Shown here in pieces: positions 1-8,536 of a stretch of 64,000 nt of DNA. Made by a program: the position numbers and the translations under genes. The DNA is from Alistipes timonensis (GTDB taxonomy: Bacteria; Bacteroidota; Bacteroidia; Bacteroidales; Muribaculaceae), in the NCBI GenBank assembly GCA_023663385.1, contig JAMPHO010000001.1, positions 933,153 through 997,152 on the forward strand, written 5' to 3'. The notes under the pieces were generated by a model. The model was not told the origin of the DNA. It did not search any database and saw only the letters and a program-made list of their open reading frames with translations. Every line of letters begins with the position of its first letter. Within the stretch, counting starts at the first letter, position 1.

Positions 1-2
1 AC

Positions 3-959
3 TACTTTGTCGATTTCCTGAGCGACGGCACCTACCGCCCCCGCCAGATCGAGTTCAACCGTCTGAACCTCACCTACACCGTGATGAGCAAGCGCAAGCT
101 CCTCCAGCTCGTCAACGAGGGACTCGTGTCGGGTTGGGACGACCCCCGTATGCCGACCCTCTCGGGTATGCGCCGCAGAGGCTTCACCTCGAAGGGTGTG
201 CGCAACTTCATCGACCGCATCGGCTATACCAAAATCGAGGAAGCGATGATTTCGGTGAGCCTGCTCGAACACGCCGTGCGCGAGGACCTCAACGCCATAG
301 CCACCCGCGCGATGGCCGTGATGAACCCCGTGAAGGTCGTGATTGATAACTATCCCGAAGGCCAGGTTGAGACCGTGGAGATGGAGAACAACCCCGAGGA
401 TTCCTCGGCCGGCACCCACAAGATGCCCTTCTCCCGCGAAATCTTCATCGAGCGCGACGACTTTATGGAGAACCCTCCCAAGAAGTTCTTCCGTCTCGCC
501 CCCGGATCGGAGGTACGCCTCAAAGGCGCGTACATCGTGAAATGCGTGGGCGTTGACAAAGATGCCGAAGGCAACATCACCACGATCCACTGCGAATACG
601 ACCCCGAATCGCGTTCGGGTCTCCCCGGAGCCTCGCGCAAGGTCAAGGGCACGCTCCACTGGGTATCGGCTCCCCACGCCGTCGACGCCACGGCGCGCCT
701 CTACGACCGCCTGTTCTCCTGCGAGAACCCGTCGGCCGAGGATGGCGACTTCCGAGACCTCCTGAACCCCGACTCGCTTAAAATCGTCGAGGGTATAAAG
801 GTTGAGCCGTTCATCGCCGAGAACGCCCGCCAGGGAGAAAAATTCCAGTTCCAGCGCGTCGGCTACTTCACGCCCGACTACGACTCGAAGGAGGGGAAAC
901 TCGTGTTCAACCGCACTATCGCCCTCAAAGACTCCTGGGAAAAAGCCCAGAAGAAATAA
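3..959 (+). CDS. glnS: Glutamine--tRNA ligase, C-terminal part (5' truncated by window edge)
   Basis: Cytoplasmic class I aminoacyl-tRNA synthetase that charges tRNA-Gln. The frame is open from base 3, so the N-terminal part of the Rossmann catalytic domain lies outside the window. Visible are the KMSKS-type loop VMSKRKL, the following block GWDDPRMPTLSGMRRRG, and then the beta-barrel anticodon-binding region with KVKGTLHWVSA and RLYDRLF, all typical of bacterial GlnRS. The protein ends with the usual FNRTIALKDSW-type tail. A strong hairpin follows the stop codon. Direct GlnRS is present in Bacteroidetes, so a housekeeping copy is expected. Confidence 0.97.
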   Translation, partial: YFVDFLSDGTYRPRQIEFNRLNLTYTVMSKRKLLQLVNEGLVSGWDDPRMPTLSGMRRRGFTSKGVRNFIDRIGYTKIEEAMISVSLLEHAVREDLNAIATRAMAVMNPVKVVIDNYPEGQVETVEMENNPEDSSAGTHKMPFSREIFIERDDFMENPPKKFFRLAPGSEVRLKGAYIVKCVGVDKDAEGNITTIHCEYDPESRSGLPGASRKVKGTLHWVSAPHAVDATARLYDRLFSCENPSAEDGDFRDLLNPDSLKIVEGIKVEPFIAENARQGEKFQFQRVGYFTPDYDSKEGKLVFNRTIALKDSWEKAQKK

Positions 960-1014
960 AAGGATGACTGATGGCGGCGGCGCCATAAGTCATTAAGGAA
1001 ATATCACCTCATTC

Positions 1015-1050
1015 TCGCGGGGGCGCGCAAGCGTCCCCCGCGATTGTATT
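1015..1050 (+). terminator. Rho-independent terminator after glnS
   Basis: A GC-rich hairpin (TCGCGGGGG-CGC, loop GCAA, GCG-T-CCCCCGCGA with one bulged base) is followed by TTGTATT. It lies 55 bases past the glnS stop and just before the next gene. Confidence 0.75.
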
Positions 1051-1066
1051 AAGAAACAACTCAGCC

Positions 1067-2593
1067 GTGCTTGATTCAGACAACAGCCTGGAATATATGA
1101 AGGAACTCTACGACCGCTTCCGCCGCGAAGTGCTCGAAGAGAAAACCGTTGACTATTACGAGGAGGACGAACTGCTCGACATTTACGACTACGCCCAGGA
1201 CGAGGGTGACGTGATGGTACAGTTCTACGTTTTCCTCACAGCCCGCAGGCTTCATCCCGACTCCACCCTGTTTGACGAAAGGGCCGGATTCTTCCTGTCG
1301 TACATATCGAACGACGCCGGAGCGGATATGCTCGCCCGTCGCCAGCGCGAGGAGAGCCCGCTGTGGGATGTGCTCGCGCTCAGCATCGCCCACTATCCCG
1401 GCGGTCACCCCGACGACGATATGCGAGCCCTCCTGGCGAAGCACGAGAAGTTCGACTGCGAGTCGGTGTTGAAACTCATGGACCTTCTGCGCGACCTCAC
1501 CCGTCCCGACCTGGTGGCCGAAGCATATATCGCTCTGCGCGACAAGGCCGAGGATACCCGCTCGCTACTTTTCGAGACCGCCACAATCCTAAAGGACTAT
1601 CCCGACCATTCGGCTCTGGCACGGCAGCTTGCCGAGGAGCTCACGCAAACCGAACCATTCAACGTTGACTGCTGGCTGCTGCTCGCCAAAACTGAGTTTG
1701 CCAACTCACATCTCGACGAGGCGGTTTCTGCCGCCGACTACGCGCTGGCCATTGACCCCGAGAACCTCGAAGGGGCACTCGTGAGGGCCGTGGTGCTGTC
1801 GGCATCCGACAACACGCGCGAACAGGCCGAGGAGGAGCTCAAAGCGTTCCTCCGCAGGGTGCCCGACAACCCGATAGCCACCAAGGCGCTGGCCGAGTGC
1901 TACCGCGGGCGTCACAAGGATAGCGCGGCGATAGAGACCTACGCCTCATTCATGGCCAAAGGTGACGAAGGCAACCCCGAGGCAATTCTTGAGATACTCC
2001 GGCTAAAGCCCGAGAACCCCGCCCCGTATATCGACATCTACAATTCGCTCGTAGGCGACGACACCGAACAATGGCATAAATCGGCGCTCACTCTCTACAA
2101 CGAGAACCTGTACGCCCAGGGGGCCGACCTGCTCGACTACCATACCGAGAAATACGGCTTCACCACGCTGTCAGAGCTATACCTGCGCATGCTGTACCTC
2201 TCAGGGCGCTACGCCGACTACATCAGGCGGTTTGAGCAGCTAAACGTGTACCGCGCTGAAAACGACCCTTCATCCATCGAAATATCCGTGATGGGATACC
2301 TGCTTCTGTGCGCGTCGCTCCTGAAGGAACACCGATTCGCCGACCTCGACCAGCTCAGCTCGGTGATCCTCGCCAACCCGCCGCAAATAGCCGACATCGA
2401 GGATGTTATGAAATTCAAGGGGATACAGCTCACCTTGCAGCAAATGAGGATTCTCGCGAGCCACGAGGCATACGCGCTGATCGACGAGCCCGGTTTCGAC
2501 CCGGCCCGGCAACTATTCCCGTTCGGCACCCCGGAGGATAATCCTTTCGCAGGAGAGGCTGACACCGAAAAAGCCGAGGGTGACCAAGAGTAG
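1067..2593 (+). CDS. Tetratricopeptide-repeat protein
   Basis: A soluble, very acidic helical-repeat protein of about 500 residues without signal peptide or membrane segment. TPR-like helix pairs can be seen in the middle, for example around residues 205-300 (WLLLAKTEFANSHLDEAVSA followed by ALAIDPENLEGALVRAV). TPR proteins act as protein-protein scaffolds; no catalytic motif is visible and the specific role is unknown. The start is uncertain: GTG at 1067 gives the longest form and an ATG at 1097 is a good alternative. Another gene follows 24 bases after the stop on the same strand. Confidence 0.8.
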   Translation: MLDSDNSLEYMKELYDRFRREVLEEKTVDYYEEDELLDIYDYAQDEGDVMVQFYVFLTARRLHPDSTLFDERAGFFLSYISNDAGADMLARRQREESPLWDVLALSIAHYPGGHPDDDMRALLAKHEKFDCESVLKLMDLLRDLTRPDLVAEAYIALRDKAEDTRSLLFETATILKDYPDHSALARQLAEELTQTEPFNVDCWLLLAKTEFANSHLDEAVSAADYALAIDPENLEGALVRAVVLSASDNTREQAEEELKAFLRRVPDNPIATKALAECYRGRHKDSAAIETYASFMAKGDEGNPEAILEILRLKPENPAPYIDIYNSLVGDDTEQWHKSALTLYNENLYAQGADLLDYHTEKYGFTTLSELYLRMLYLSGRYADYIRRFEQLNVYRAENDPSSIEISVMGYLLLCASLLKEHRFADLDQLSSVILANPPQIADIEDVMKFKGIQLTLQQMRILASHEAYALIDEPGFDPARQLFPFGTPEDNPFAGEADTEKAEGDQE

Positions 2594-2617
2594 CCCCCCA
2601 TTATCCCAACCACGACT

Positions 2618-3190
2618 ATGGCCGAACACGACGATTTCGATAAAGTATGGCGTATGATGCTTGGCGGCGAAGTTTACGACGCCCTGCATCCGCGCCTTTT
2701 GGAAATGCTCGCTGAAACCCGCGGGAAACTCCGGGATTTCAACGACTCCCGCAATACGCGGCAGGATGAGCAGAACAGCATCATAAAGTCGCTGCTCGGT
2801 TCCTGCGGCGAACGATTCCACTTCAACCAGCCTTTCCACTGCGACTACGGGTGCAACATACACATCGGCGAGGACTTTTTCGCTAACTTCAACCTCACGA
2901 TTCTCGACGAAGCAGAAGTGCGCGTTGGCGACCACGCATTCATCGGGCCGAACGTGAGCATCTTCACAGCCTGCCACCCCCTTGACGCGACGGAGCGGAA
3001 CAAAGGTGTCCAGTGGGCCGAAGCAGTGACCATAGGCGACAACGTTTGGATCGGAGGAGGCGCCACGATACTCCCCGGGGTAACCATCGGCGACAACGTT
3101 GTGGTAGGCGCCGGTTCCGTCGTCACCAAGGATATACCCTCCAACGTCGTCGTCGCCGGAAACCCCGCCCGCGTCATCAAGCGCCTATGA
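2618..3190 (+). CDS. Sugar O-acetyltransferase, maltose/galactoside acetyltransferase type (left-handed beta helix)
   Basis: Predicted acetyl-CoA-dependent O-acetyltransferase of the hexapeptide-repeat family (Maa/LacA/NodL group). The N-terminal Mac-like segment (about residues 5-60) is followed by hexapeptide coils, with the diagnostic HP-x-D block (residue ~110, ACHPLD), IGDNVWIGGGATILPGVTIGDN and the terminal VVAGNPARVIK. At 190 residues the length is standard. Its stop overlaps the stop region of the convergent Crp-type regulator by 6 bases. The acceptor sugar cannot be told from sequence. A homologous domain occurs at 7.4-8.5 kb, fused to a GNAT domain. Confidence 0.88.
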   Translation: MAEHDDFDKVWRMMLGGEVYDALHPRLLEMLAETRGKLRDFNDSRNTRQDEQNSIIKSLLGSCGERFHFNQPFHCDYGCNIHIGEDFFANFNLTILDEAEVRVGDHAFIGPNVSIFTACHPLDATERNKGVQWAEAVTIGDNVWIGGGATILPGVTIGDNVVVGAGSVVTKDIPSNVVVAGNPARVIKRL

Positions 3191-3760
3191 CCGCCCGCGG
3201 GCAATCTGTCCGCGTATGCGGCTCAGGCTCACTGCGGTAATACCGAGATAAGTTGCCAGAATTTCCAACGGTATGCGGTTTAGCAGTCCTGGTTGTTCTC
3301 TCAGCAAAACCTCATAGCGCTCCCTTCCGGTCGTGAACAACTGGGGTATCAACGCTTTCTCCGCCCTCAGTATCTCTTTTTCAGCAAACTTACGACCCCA
3401 GTTCGCTATATGTATATCCTCTTGATATAGCGTTTCAAGCCTCTCAATCGGCAACCGATACAAAACAGAGTCTTCAATGGTCACTATGGTTTCATAGCCT
3501 GGTAGTCCGTCGACATAACTGCGCAATGACAGGGCCACGGAACCTTCCGCACCTATCCAAAAAGTTATTTCCCGCCCATCCGCTATGTAGAAAGCACGCG
3601 CGATACCCTTTGCGACTAAATAAATATCGCGACATACCTTCCCCGCAGTTACGATTTCAGTGTTTTTGTCAACCGCGACCATCTCTGCCGCGGATGCGAG
3701 CAACCGCGACGAAGCTGGTGGCAAAGAATATATCCCGGCGAGAATATTTTGAAAATCCAT
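3185..3760 (-). CDS. Crp/Fnr-family transcriptional regulator
   Basis: A small one-component regulator with an N-terminal cyclic-nucleotide-binding-like beta-roll (about residues 15-120, including VTAGKVCRDIYLVAKGIARAF) and a short C-terminal helix-turn-helix (LEILATYLGITAVSLSRIRGQI, with the classic T-x2-LSRIR recognition helix). I start it at the ATG at 3760, because the extension to 3826 would run into the promoter space of the divergent SMR gene. The effector is unknown. Divergent orientation 70 bases from the exporter/Nim pair suggests that it controls them, which is an inference. There is no cysteine cluster as in Fnr. Confidence 0.87.
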   Translation of the reverse strand: MDFQNILAGIYSLPPASSRLLASAAEMVAVDKNTEIVTAGKVCRDIYLVAKGIARAFYIADGREITFWIGAEGSVALSLRSYVDGLPGYETIVTIEDSVLYRLPIERLETLYQEDIHIANWGRKFAEKEILRAEKALIPQLFTTGRERYEVLLREQPGLLNRIPLEILATYLGITAVSLSRIRGQIARGRS

Positions 3761-3830
3761 ACCGCGAAAATACGAAATTATCCAATGTAAAGCGCCGCAT
3801 AGAAATAGTACCGTAAATTCGCGCAAAAAA

Positions 3831-4151
3831 ATGAGCTGGATTTACCTTATTATAGCCGGATTAATGGAAGTTGGTTTCACCTTCTGCCTTGGGAAAACCA
3901 AAACGGCGGCCGGTGCCGCGCAATATTGGTGGTGGGGAGGATTCGCTGTCGCCTTAGTGCTGAGTATGTACCTTATGGCCAAGGCATCGAGAAATCTACC
4001 TCTCAGCACCGTTTATCCTGTTTGGACCGGTATAGGAGCCGTCGGGGCGGTAATCGTTGGCATACTCTTCTTCAACGAACCGGCATCGTTCTGGCGCGTG
4101 TTCTTTATTATCACGCTCATTATATCCATTATCGGGCTGAAAATACTTTGA
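3831..4151 (+). CDS. Small multidrug resistance (SMR) family transporter, SugE/Gdx-like
   Basis: A four-helix inner-membrane protein of 106 residues, the normal SMR length. The proton/substrate-coupling glutamate is Glu13 in IAGLMEVGF, and the block PVWTGIGAVGAVIVGILFF matches the SugE/Gdx subgroup (guanidinium exporters) better than EmrE. SMR proteins work as antiparallel dimers driven by proton exchange. The gene is followed after 3 bases by a Nim-like flavoprotein, so the two are probably cotranscribed, and it diverges from a Crp-type regulator. Substrate (guanidinium or quaternary ammonium) is not decidable here. Confidence 0.88.
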   Translation: MSWIYLIIAGLMEVGFTFCLGKTKTAAGAAQYWWWGGFAVALVLSMYLMAKASRNLPLSTVYPVWTGIGAVGAVIVGILFFNEPASFWRVFFIITLIISIIGLKIL

Positions 4152-4154
4152 GCT

Positions 4155-4643
4155 ATGAAACATAAAATGCGCCGAATCAGGCAATTGCTCGCGGAGAAGG
4201 ATGCTTTGGAGATTCTTGCCAATGGAACGAACGGCATACTTTCGCTGGTTAACGCTGATGGTGAGCCTTACGGAGTGCCCATCAGCTACGCCTACGATTT
4301 CGACGGCAACATCTATTTCCACAGCGCGCCCCAGGGGCACAAGATTGACTGCGTCAACAACGATTCCCGTTGCTCTTTCTGCGTAGTGGCCCAAGACCTC
4401 ATAGTGCCTGAAGAATTTACCACTTACTTCCGCAGCGTGATAGCGCGGGGACGAATCGAGATATTGCATGACCCTGCGGAGATAACCAAGGGGTTGCTGC
4501 TGCTCTGCGAGAAATATTCGCCCGGCATAGATTCCGCCGACGAGATTGCCCGATGTATGCGGAGTGTTCGCGTGCTCCGCCTCCATATCGAAGAGCTATC
4601 AGGCAAAGAATCAATAGAGCTTGTGAGGGCACGCCTTCTTTAA
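4155..4643 (+). CDS. Pyridoxamine 5'-phosphate oxidase-like flavoprotein, NimA-type
   Basis: An FMN split-barrel protein of 162 residues. The layout resembles the Bacteroides Nim proteins: MRRIRQLL at the N terminus, GEPYGVPISYAYDFDGNIYFHSA with the following GHK, then EEFTTYFRSVIARGR. Nim homologues have been linked to 5-nitroimidazole tolerance, but many family members have other or unknown roles, so no resistance phenotype is claimed. It sits 3 bases after the SMR transporter in an apparent two-gene operon and ends 4 bases before the convergent beta-lactamase. Confidence 0.85.
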   Translation: MKHKMRRIRQLLAEKDALEILANGTNGILSLVNADGEPYGVPISYAYDFDGNIYFHSAPQGHKIDCVNNDSRCSFCVVAQDLIVPEEFTTYFRSVIARGRIEILHDPAEITKGLLLLCEKYSPGIDSADEIARCMRSVRVLRLHIEELSGKESIELVRARLL

Positions 4644-4647
4644 GTGC

Positions 4648-5535
4648 TTATTTCACGGCGTTGTAGACAATCGCGGAAATATCGGCGATAAGAGCCTCGG
4701 TAGCAGCCATTGAGTAGCCCGAATTAGCAACGAACACCGCGATGGTGTAGCGGCGCCCGTCGGGAAGGAGCACATATCCGGCATCGTTTACAGCCATCAG
4801 CCGCCCGTCGGGGAGCGTGAACCCGGTGCCGGTTTTGTGGCCCAGCACCGCGCCCGTGCCCGCGAGGGGTTTGGCGAGGCGATCGGTACCAGTGGCACAG
4901 GTTTCCATCAGTCGCTTAATCTCCCTCGTAATTCCCGATTCCGGGATTTCGGCGGCGAAGCGGTCCATCAGACGCGCCATAGCGAGAGGCGACGCGGAGT
5001 TTCGGTAGCAGAGCGCGTTGTCGGCGTGCATTTCGGCCTCGGTCGACTCCACACTGACCCCGGCGGCGTCAAGTCGGCATAGTGCGGCTCGCACGCGGTC
5101 CATACCACCGGCCAAGCGCACAATCACGTCCGACGCGTTATTGTCGCTCAGCTGCAATGAATACGCCAACACCTCATTCAGTGGCAACCTTACGGTGTCG
5201 CACGAGGCATAACGGTCGCGCATCGGGCTATTGGTGTCGGGCAACAGATCGTCGCGGGTAAGCGTGATTGTGTCAAGAAGCATTTCAGCCCCGGCTTGCG
5301 CTCCGTCGTCAAATGCGAGAGCGATCGGGAACTTATAGACACTGAGCATCGGGAACTGACCACGCCCATTGACTTCGACCGTATCCGCACCGTCGATTAT
5401 CACAGCCACGCCAATTTCGGCATCCTTATCACTTATGAAATCTTCCAACTGTTTTCGCATCGCCCCGTATCTGTCGGCATCGGAGCAGGCCACCATCATT
5501 ATGGCGGCGAGGAGCATAACCACGATATTCTTCAT
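4648..5535 (-). CDS. Class A beta-lactamase, subclass A2 (PER/CfxA/CblA-like), lipoprotein
   Basis: Predicted periplasmic serine beta-lactamase. The start at 5535 gives a signal peptide with lipobox ending ...MMVAC, so it is probably a lipoprotein. Catalytic elements are present in order: S65-V-Y-K68 (SxxK), S130-D-N132 (SDN), the omega-loop block TEAEMHADNALCYRN, which strongly resembles the PER/A2 pattern (Glu166 equivalent), and HKTGTGF (KTG). Its length of about 295 residues is normal. A -7-like TATCTTTG lies about 40 bases upstream. Hydrolytic spectrum cannot be read from sequence. It is convergent with the Nim-like gene. Confidence 0.93.
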   Translation of the reverse strand: MKNIVVMLLAAIMMVACSDADRYGAMRKQLEDFISDKDAEIGVAVIIDGADTVEVNGRGQFPMLSVYKFPIALAFDDGAQAGAEMLLDTITLTRDDLLPDTNSPMRDRYASCDTVRLPLNEVLAYSLQLSDNNASDVIVRLAGGMDRVRAALCRLDAAGVSVESTEAEMHADNALCYRNSASPLAMARLMDRFAAEIPESGITREIKRLMETCATGTDRLAKPLAGTGAVLGHKTGTGFTLPDGRLMAVNDAGYVLLPDGRRYTIAVFVANSGYSMAATEALIADISAIVYNAVK

Positions 5536-5575
5536 TTGGCAACAATCTTCATTTAGCAAGTGACCATTCTTCCTA

Positions 5576-5583
5576 CAAAGATA
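5576..5583 (-). promoter_or_regulatory. Putative -7 element for the beta-lactamase gene
   Basis: Read on the minus strand this is TATCTTTG, the Bacteroidetes TAnnTTTG consensus, 40 bases upstream of the chosen ATG. No good -33 TTG is seen at the usual distance, so the call is tentative. Confidence 0.45.
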
Positions 5584-5654
5584 ACGAAAATATCTTTCCT
5601 GTCATCTTTTGCAATGAACCTTATCGCCAAGCGAGGAATGAAAAGTGCCATACT

Positions 5655-6080
5655 TTAACGCCGCCGCGGGAGGTAGAAGCGGCGGTACTTCCTAACGTGG
5701 AGAGCCACCAGTATAAGGAAAATAAAGCCGATTTTACCGTGGATACCCCCGATTGTCGAATGAGTATATGTACCCAGCCAGGCAACAGTGGCCGCGATGC
5801 CGCTGACAATCATAAGCATACAGAACAATCCGAGTCCGCGGCCACCATGGTGGTGATGTCCGATGTTAGCCCCGCGTTTGCCCCCGGACTTCGAAGCCTT
5901 ATGCAGGGCCAGGTGCCAGATGATGAAACCTACCATCACCGCGCCAAGGAGTATATGGAACCACACCCATATTCCGGGACCAAACGGGTTAATTTCCAGC
6001 CACAAAGCCGATACAAGCATGACAGCGGCAGCGCAGAGCAGAACCCAGTCGCACAATCTTAATTTACCTAATTTCGTCAT
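5655..6080 (-). CDS. DUF4405-like four-helix membrane protein (cytochrome b561-like fold)
   Basis: About 141 residues with four hydrophobic segments (near residues 10-28, 38-57, 80-100 and 110-130). Histidines fall in or near the helices (WFHILLG, IWHLALHK, a GHHHHGG loop, GGIHGK, ALHVRK), the pattern of DUF4405/cytochrome b-like proteins that may bind haem. The start at 6080 is the first ATG directly after the upstream AraC gene; a longer reading into that gene is not believable. It is the last gene of a minus-strand run, 77 bases after araC. Function unknown; a role in membrane electron transfer is only inferred. Confidence 0.8.
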   Translation of the reverse strand: MTKLGKLRLCDWVLLCAAAVMLVSALWLEINPFGPGIWVWFHILLGAVMVGFIIWHLALHKASKSGGKRGANIGHHHHGGRGLGLFCMLMIVSGIAATVAWLGTYTHSTIGGIHGKIGFIFLILVALHVRKYRRFYLPRRR

Positions 6081-6157
6081 AGTATAATGTTTGACCGCGA
6101 AATTAGTTGGTTTGGAAACGGCGCGCAATGGACTAACCGAGCCGTTGATTGGACTAT

Positions 6158-6994
6158 TCAAGGAATCTGCCTGAATCTCGCGGGAGACACTCCGGCTGTT
6201 TTGCTGAACAAACGGGAAAAATACGCGCTGTCCTCGAACCCGAGCGATGCCGCGACCTCCTTGACCGACAAATCGGTATGGCACAGCAAGCGTTTGGCCC
6301 GCAGCACAATCTCGTTGCGGATATACGCGCCTGCGCTCCAGCCAGTGACTCCGCGTACCGCGGCTCCGAGGTACGCCGGTGTGATGTTGAGCTTTTCGGC
6401 ATAGAATGCCGGGCTATGGTTCTCGGCGATATATCGGTCGAGCAGCGAGTTGAGTTCGAGCACTATGCCGAGCCGCCGCCCACCATCGACAGGCCGGGAG
6501 GCGAGCGCCGCGCGGAACCGCTCGGCAATGATGCCAATAAACGCCCCGGCGAGATCGCGAACAATATCCATATCGCGCCCAGCGTTTATCATTCTGTCGA
6601 TCATATCGAACAGCGCGGCGAGTTCCGAAATGACCTCGGGATCGCCTCCCGCGGTAACCCCCTTCAGCGCGGCTTCGGCAAACACAGGCTCATACTTGTC
6701 GCCGACGAGGTTCGATTCAACCATCAGCATACGCCCCTCGAAATCGCCGCCCGACACATAGCGGTGCACCTGTCCGGGACGGATAAACTGAAGGTCGCCC
6801 TCGCGGAAGTCGCGGCGCACGAAATCAATGTCGCATCTCAGGCTTCCGCGCAGAATGATGCCGAAAATATAAAAATCGTCGCGATGGGCGTATTCCACCA
6901 TATTGCGTTTAACATCTCCGGCATTTACTGCCTTCAAATGCACGCAGTCGTGCGACAAGTCGCCGTGGCGGTGGAGCGGTATAGTTGCGGTCAT
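6158..6994 (-). CDS. AraC-family transcriptional regulator
   Basis: 278 residues: an N-terminal cupin-like sensing domain (residues ~5-95, IPLHRHGDLSHDC and REGDLQFIRPGQVHRY) and a C-terminal double helix-turn-helix (residues ~185-278) ending with the standard VKEVAASLGFEDSAYFSRLF and KTAGVSPARFRQ motifs. It likely responds to a small ligand and activates nearby genes. It lies between the YjbR-like gene (21 bases upstream) and the DUF4405 gene, all on the minus strand, so autoregulation of this run is possible. The ligand is unknown. Confidence 0.92.
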   Translation of the reverse strand: MTATIPLHRHGDLSHDCVHLKAVNAGDVKRNMVEYAHRDDFYIFGIILRGSLRCDIDFVRRDFREGDLQFIRPGQVHRYVSGGDFEGRMLMVESNLVGDKYEPVFAEAALKGVTAGGDPEVISELAALFDMIDRMINAGRDMDIVRDLAGAFIGIIAERFRAALASRPVDGGRRLGIVLELNSLLDRYIAENHSPAFYAEKLNITPAYLGAAVRGVTGWSAGAYIRNEIVLRAKRLLCHTDLSVKEVAASLGFEDSAYFSRLFSKTAGVSPARFRQIP

Positions 6995-7015
6995 AACGCT
7001 TTGTGGGTTTGAGAG

Positions 7016-7387
7016 TCAAGTTTTCACGCGTTTCCTTTTACCCGCCCTGCTGTAACTCGCCTTCACAATCTCATATGAGCGCCTTACGAAGTCGAGAATC
7101 TCAGCGTCGGAGATGTCACCCCCGACCCCGAGCTCTATCCAGTATTTCCGGCTCATATTTCTGTGGGCGGCGCAGGAGGAGCGCGTCTCGTAAAGTTCGG
7201 CTATCACGTCTGGATCCCCTTTCACGGTCACCCCCTCGAAATTATCCATATCGAACATACAGAACATATGGCCCATGACGTAGAACACCAGCACAGAATC
7301 AAACCGGGCGGCGAACTTGCCGAACGGCGTTTTCTCCGTAACCCCATCGAATGAGAGGCAATACTCCCTAAGTCGTTCAATATCCAT
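7016..7387 (-). CDS. MmcQ/YjbR family protein
   Basis: 123 residues with the MmcQ/YjbR fold signature: MDIERLREYCLSFDGVTEKTPFG at the N terminus, a central FCMFDMDNFEGVTVK, and NMSRKYWIELG before the final helix. The family has a double-wing DNA-binding-like fold, but its cellular role is not established. It sits between the hexapeptide-GNAT fusion gene (24 bases upstream) and araC (21 bases downstream), so it is probably cotranscribed with them. Confidence 0.88.
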   Translation of the reverse strand: MDIERLREYCLSFDGVTEKTPFGKFAARFDSVLVFYVMGHMFCMFDMDNFEGVTVKGDPDVIAELYETRSSCAAHRNMSRKYWIELGVGGDISDAEILDFVRRSYEIVKASYSRAGKRKRVKT

Positions 7388-7411
7388 ATTCTTCTCAAGC
7401 GTCAGTGGTCG

Positions 7412-8455
7412 TCATACATTTAATTGAAAGGCCCAGCGAGGTGTGCCATCCTCGACATGGATTATGCCGCGACGCGAAAAGCCGCGTTTGGCGATCCAGC
7501 CAAGCATCGGAGCATTATCGGCATGGGTGTCAACACGGATGCTGACCCCTTGCCTCAAACAGAAATCCAGGGCTATATCGGCAATCCTCTTCGCACCCGG
7601 AGCGGCGGCAAGGCGGTGGATTGTTCCGTACGGTCCATCATCGAGCCATTGGCCATCAATATCCGCGTAGTTAGGCTCTTCGCCTATGATAAAACTGAAC
7701 ACCCCGATTATGCCGCCATCTGACTCGACCACATAGCAGTTGCCATTTGATATATCAGTCAAAACAGTCTCTTTAGCCGGGTAGCCGTTTACCCACTGGC
7801 TCGGATTGCCCGAATCAATCATCCGCGTTCTGGCATAATCATAAATAGCGGTAATCGCGTCCAAGTCGGAGGGGCCTGCCCGCCTTACCGCATGCAGCCT
7901 CCTTATCACCTTTGCCGGATTGCCGACCGCGACAGTGTCGGATTCTATATCTTTGGTCACAACGCTCCCCGCCCCGATCACGCAACGGTCGCCTATAGTG
8001 ACTCCGGGACAAATCACAACGCCGCCCCCTATCCAGCAATCCTCACCAATCGTCACGGGATAGGCATACTCCCGGCTACCCCTTCTGGCCACGAAGTCAA
8101 CCGGGTGGTGCGGAGTGTAGATTTTCACATCCGGCCCGACCAACGTATGAGCGCCAATGGTGATATAGGCGCCATCAAGAAATGTACAATTAGCGTTTAT
8201 GAACACATGGTCGCCGAGCCGTATTCCATTGCCGTGGTCGCAATGAAACGGCGGACATATAATAGAGGTGTCCGGCAAACCGGGAACCAGCTGCTCCAGC
8301 AGCTCCCTGTACCCGTCGTCATAGGAACTCATCCCGCGCAGTCTCGCGAGCAACCTCTTGGCATGGATGAAACTCGTCTGCAATTCAGGCGCTGACATAT
8401 CGGCCAATTCGCCCGCTCGCATTTTTTCAAACTCATTCATATTATTTGTGGCCAT
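7412..8455 (-). CDS. Fused hexapeptide O-acetyltransferase plus GNAT acetyltransferase
   Basis: One continuous frame encodes two acetyltransferase domains. Residues ~1-190 are a Maa/LacA-like hexapeptide enzyme (Mac segment, YTPHHPVD catalytic block, EDCWIGGGVVICPGVTIGD, VAVGNPAKVIRRL). Residues ~193-347 are a GNAT domain (VRRAGPSDLDAITAIYDYARTRM, a central HRLAAAPGAKRIADIALDFC acetyl-CoA loop, and a terminal GFSRRGIIH strand). The junction at VIRRLHAVRRAG falls where the hexapeptide protein would normally stop. I start at ATG 8455 (ATG 8440 is possible); the reading frame continues to 8860 but overlaps the divergent GNAT gene and looks non-coding. It heads the minus-strand run that includes yjbR and araC. 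Confidence 0.87.
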   Translation of the reverse strand: MATNNMNEFEKMRAGELADMSAPELQTSFIHAKRLLARLRGMSSYDDGYRELLEQLVPGLPDTSIICPPFHCDHGNGIRLGDHVFINANCTFLDGAYITIGAHTLVGPDVKIYTPHHPVDFVARRGSREYAYPVTIGEDCWIGGGVVICPGVTIGDRCVIGAGSVVTKDIESDTVAVGNPAKVIRRLHAVRRAGPSDLDAITAIYDYARTRMIDSGNPSQWVNGYPAKETVLTDISNGNCYVVESDGGIIGVFSFIIGEEPNYADIDGQWLDDGPYGTIHRLAAAPGAKRIADIALDFCLRQGVSIRVDTHADNAPMLGWIAKRGFSRRGIIHVEDGTPRWAFQLNV

Positions 8456-8536
8456 CGGCTTATGGTTCGGGATTGCAAATTTACGGGTTTGCGGTGTATA
8501 ATTAAAGCGATTTTTGTAATTTCGCACATAGAGCCT

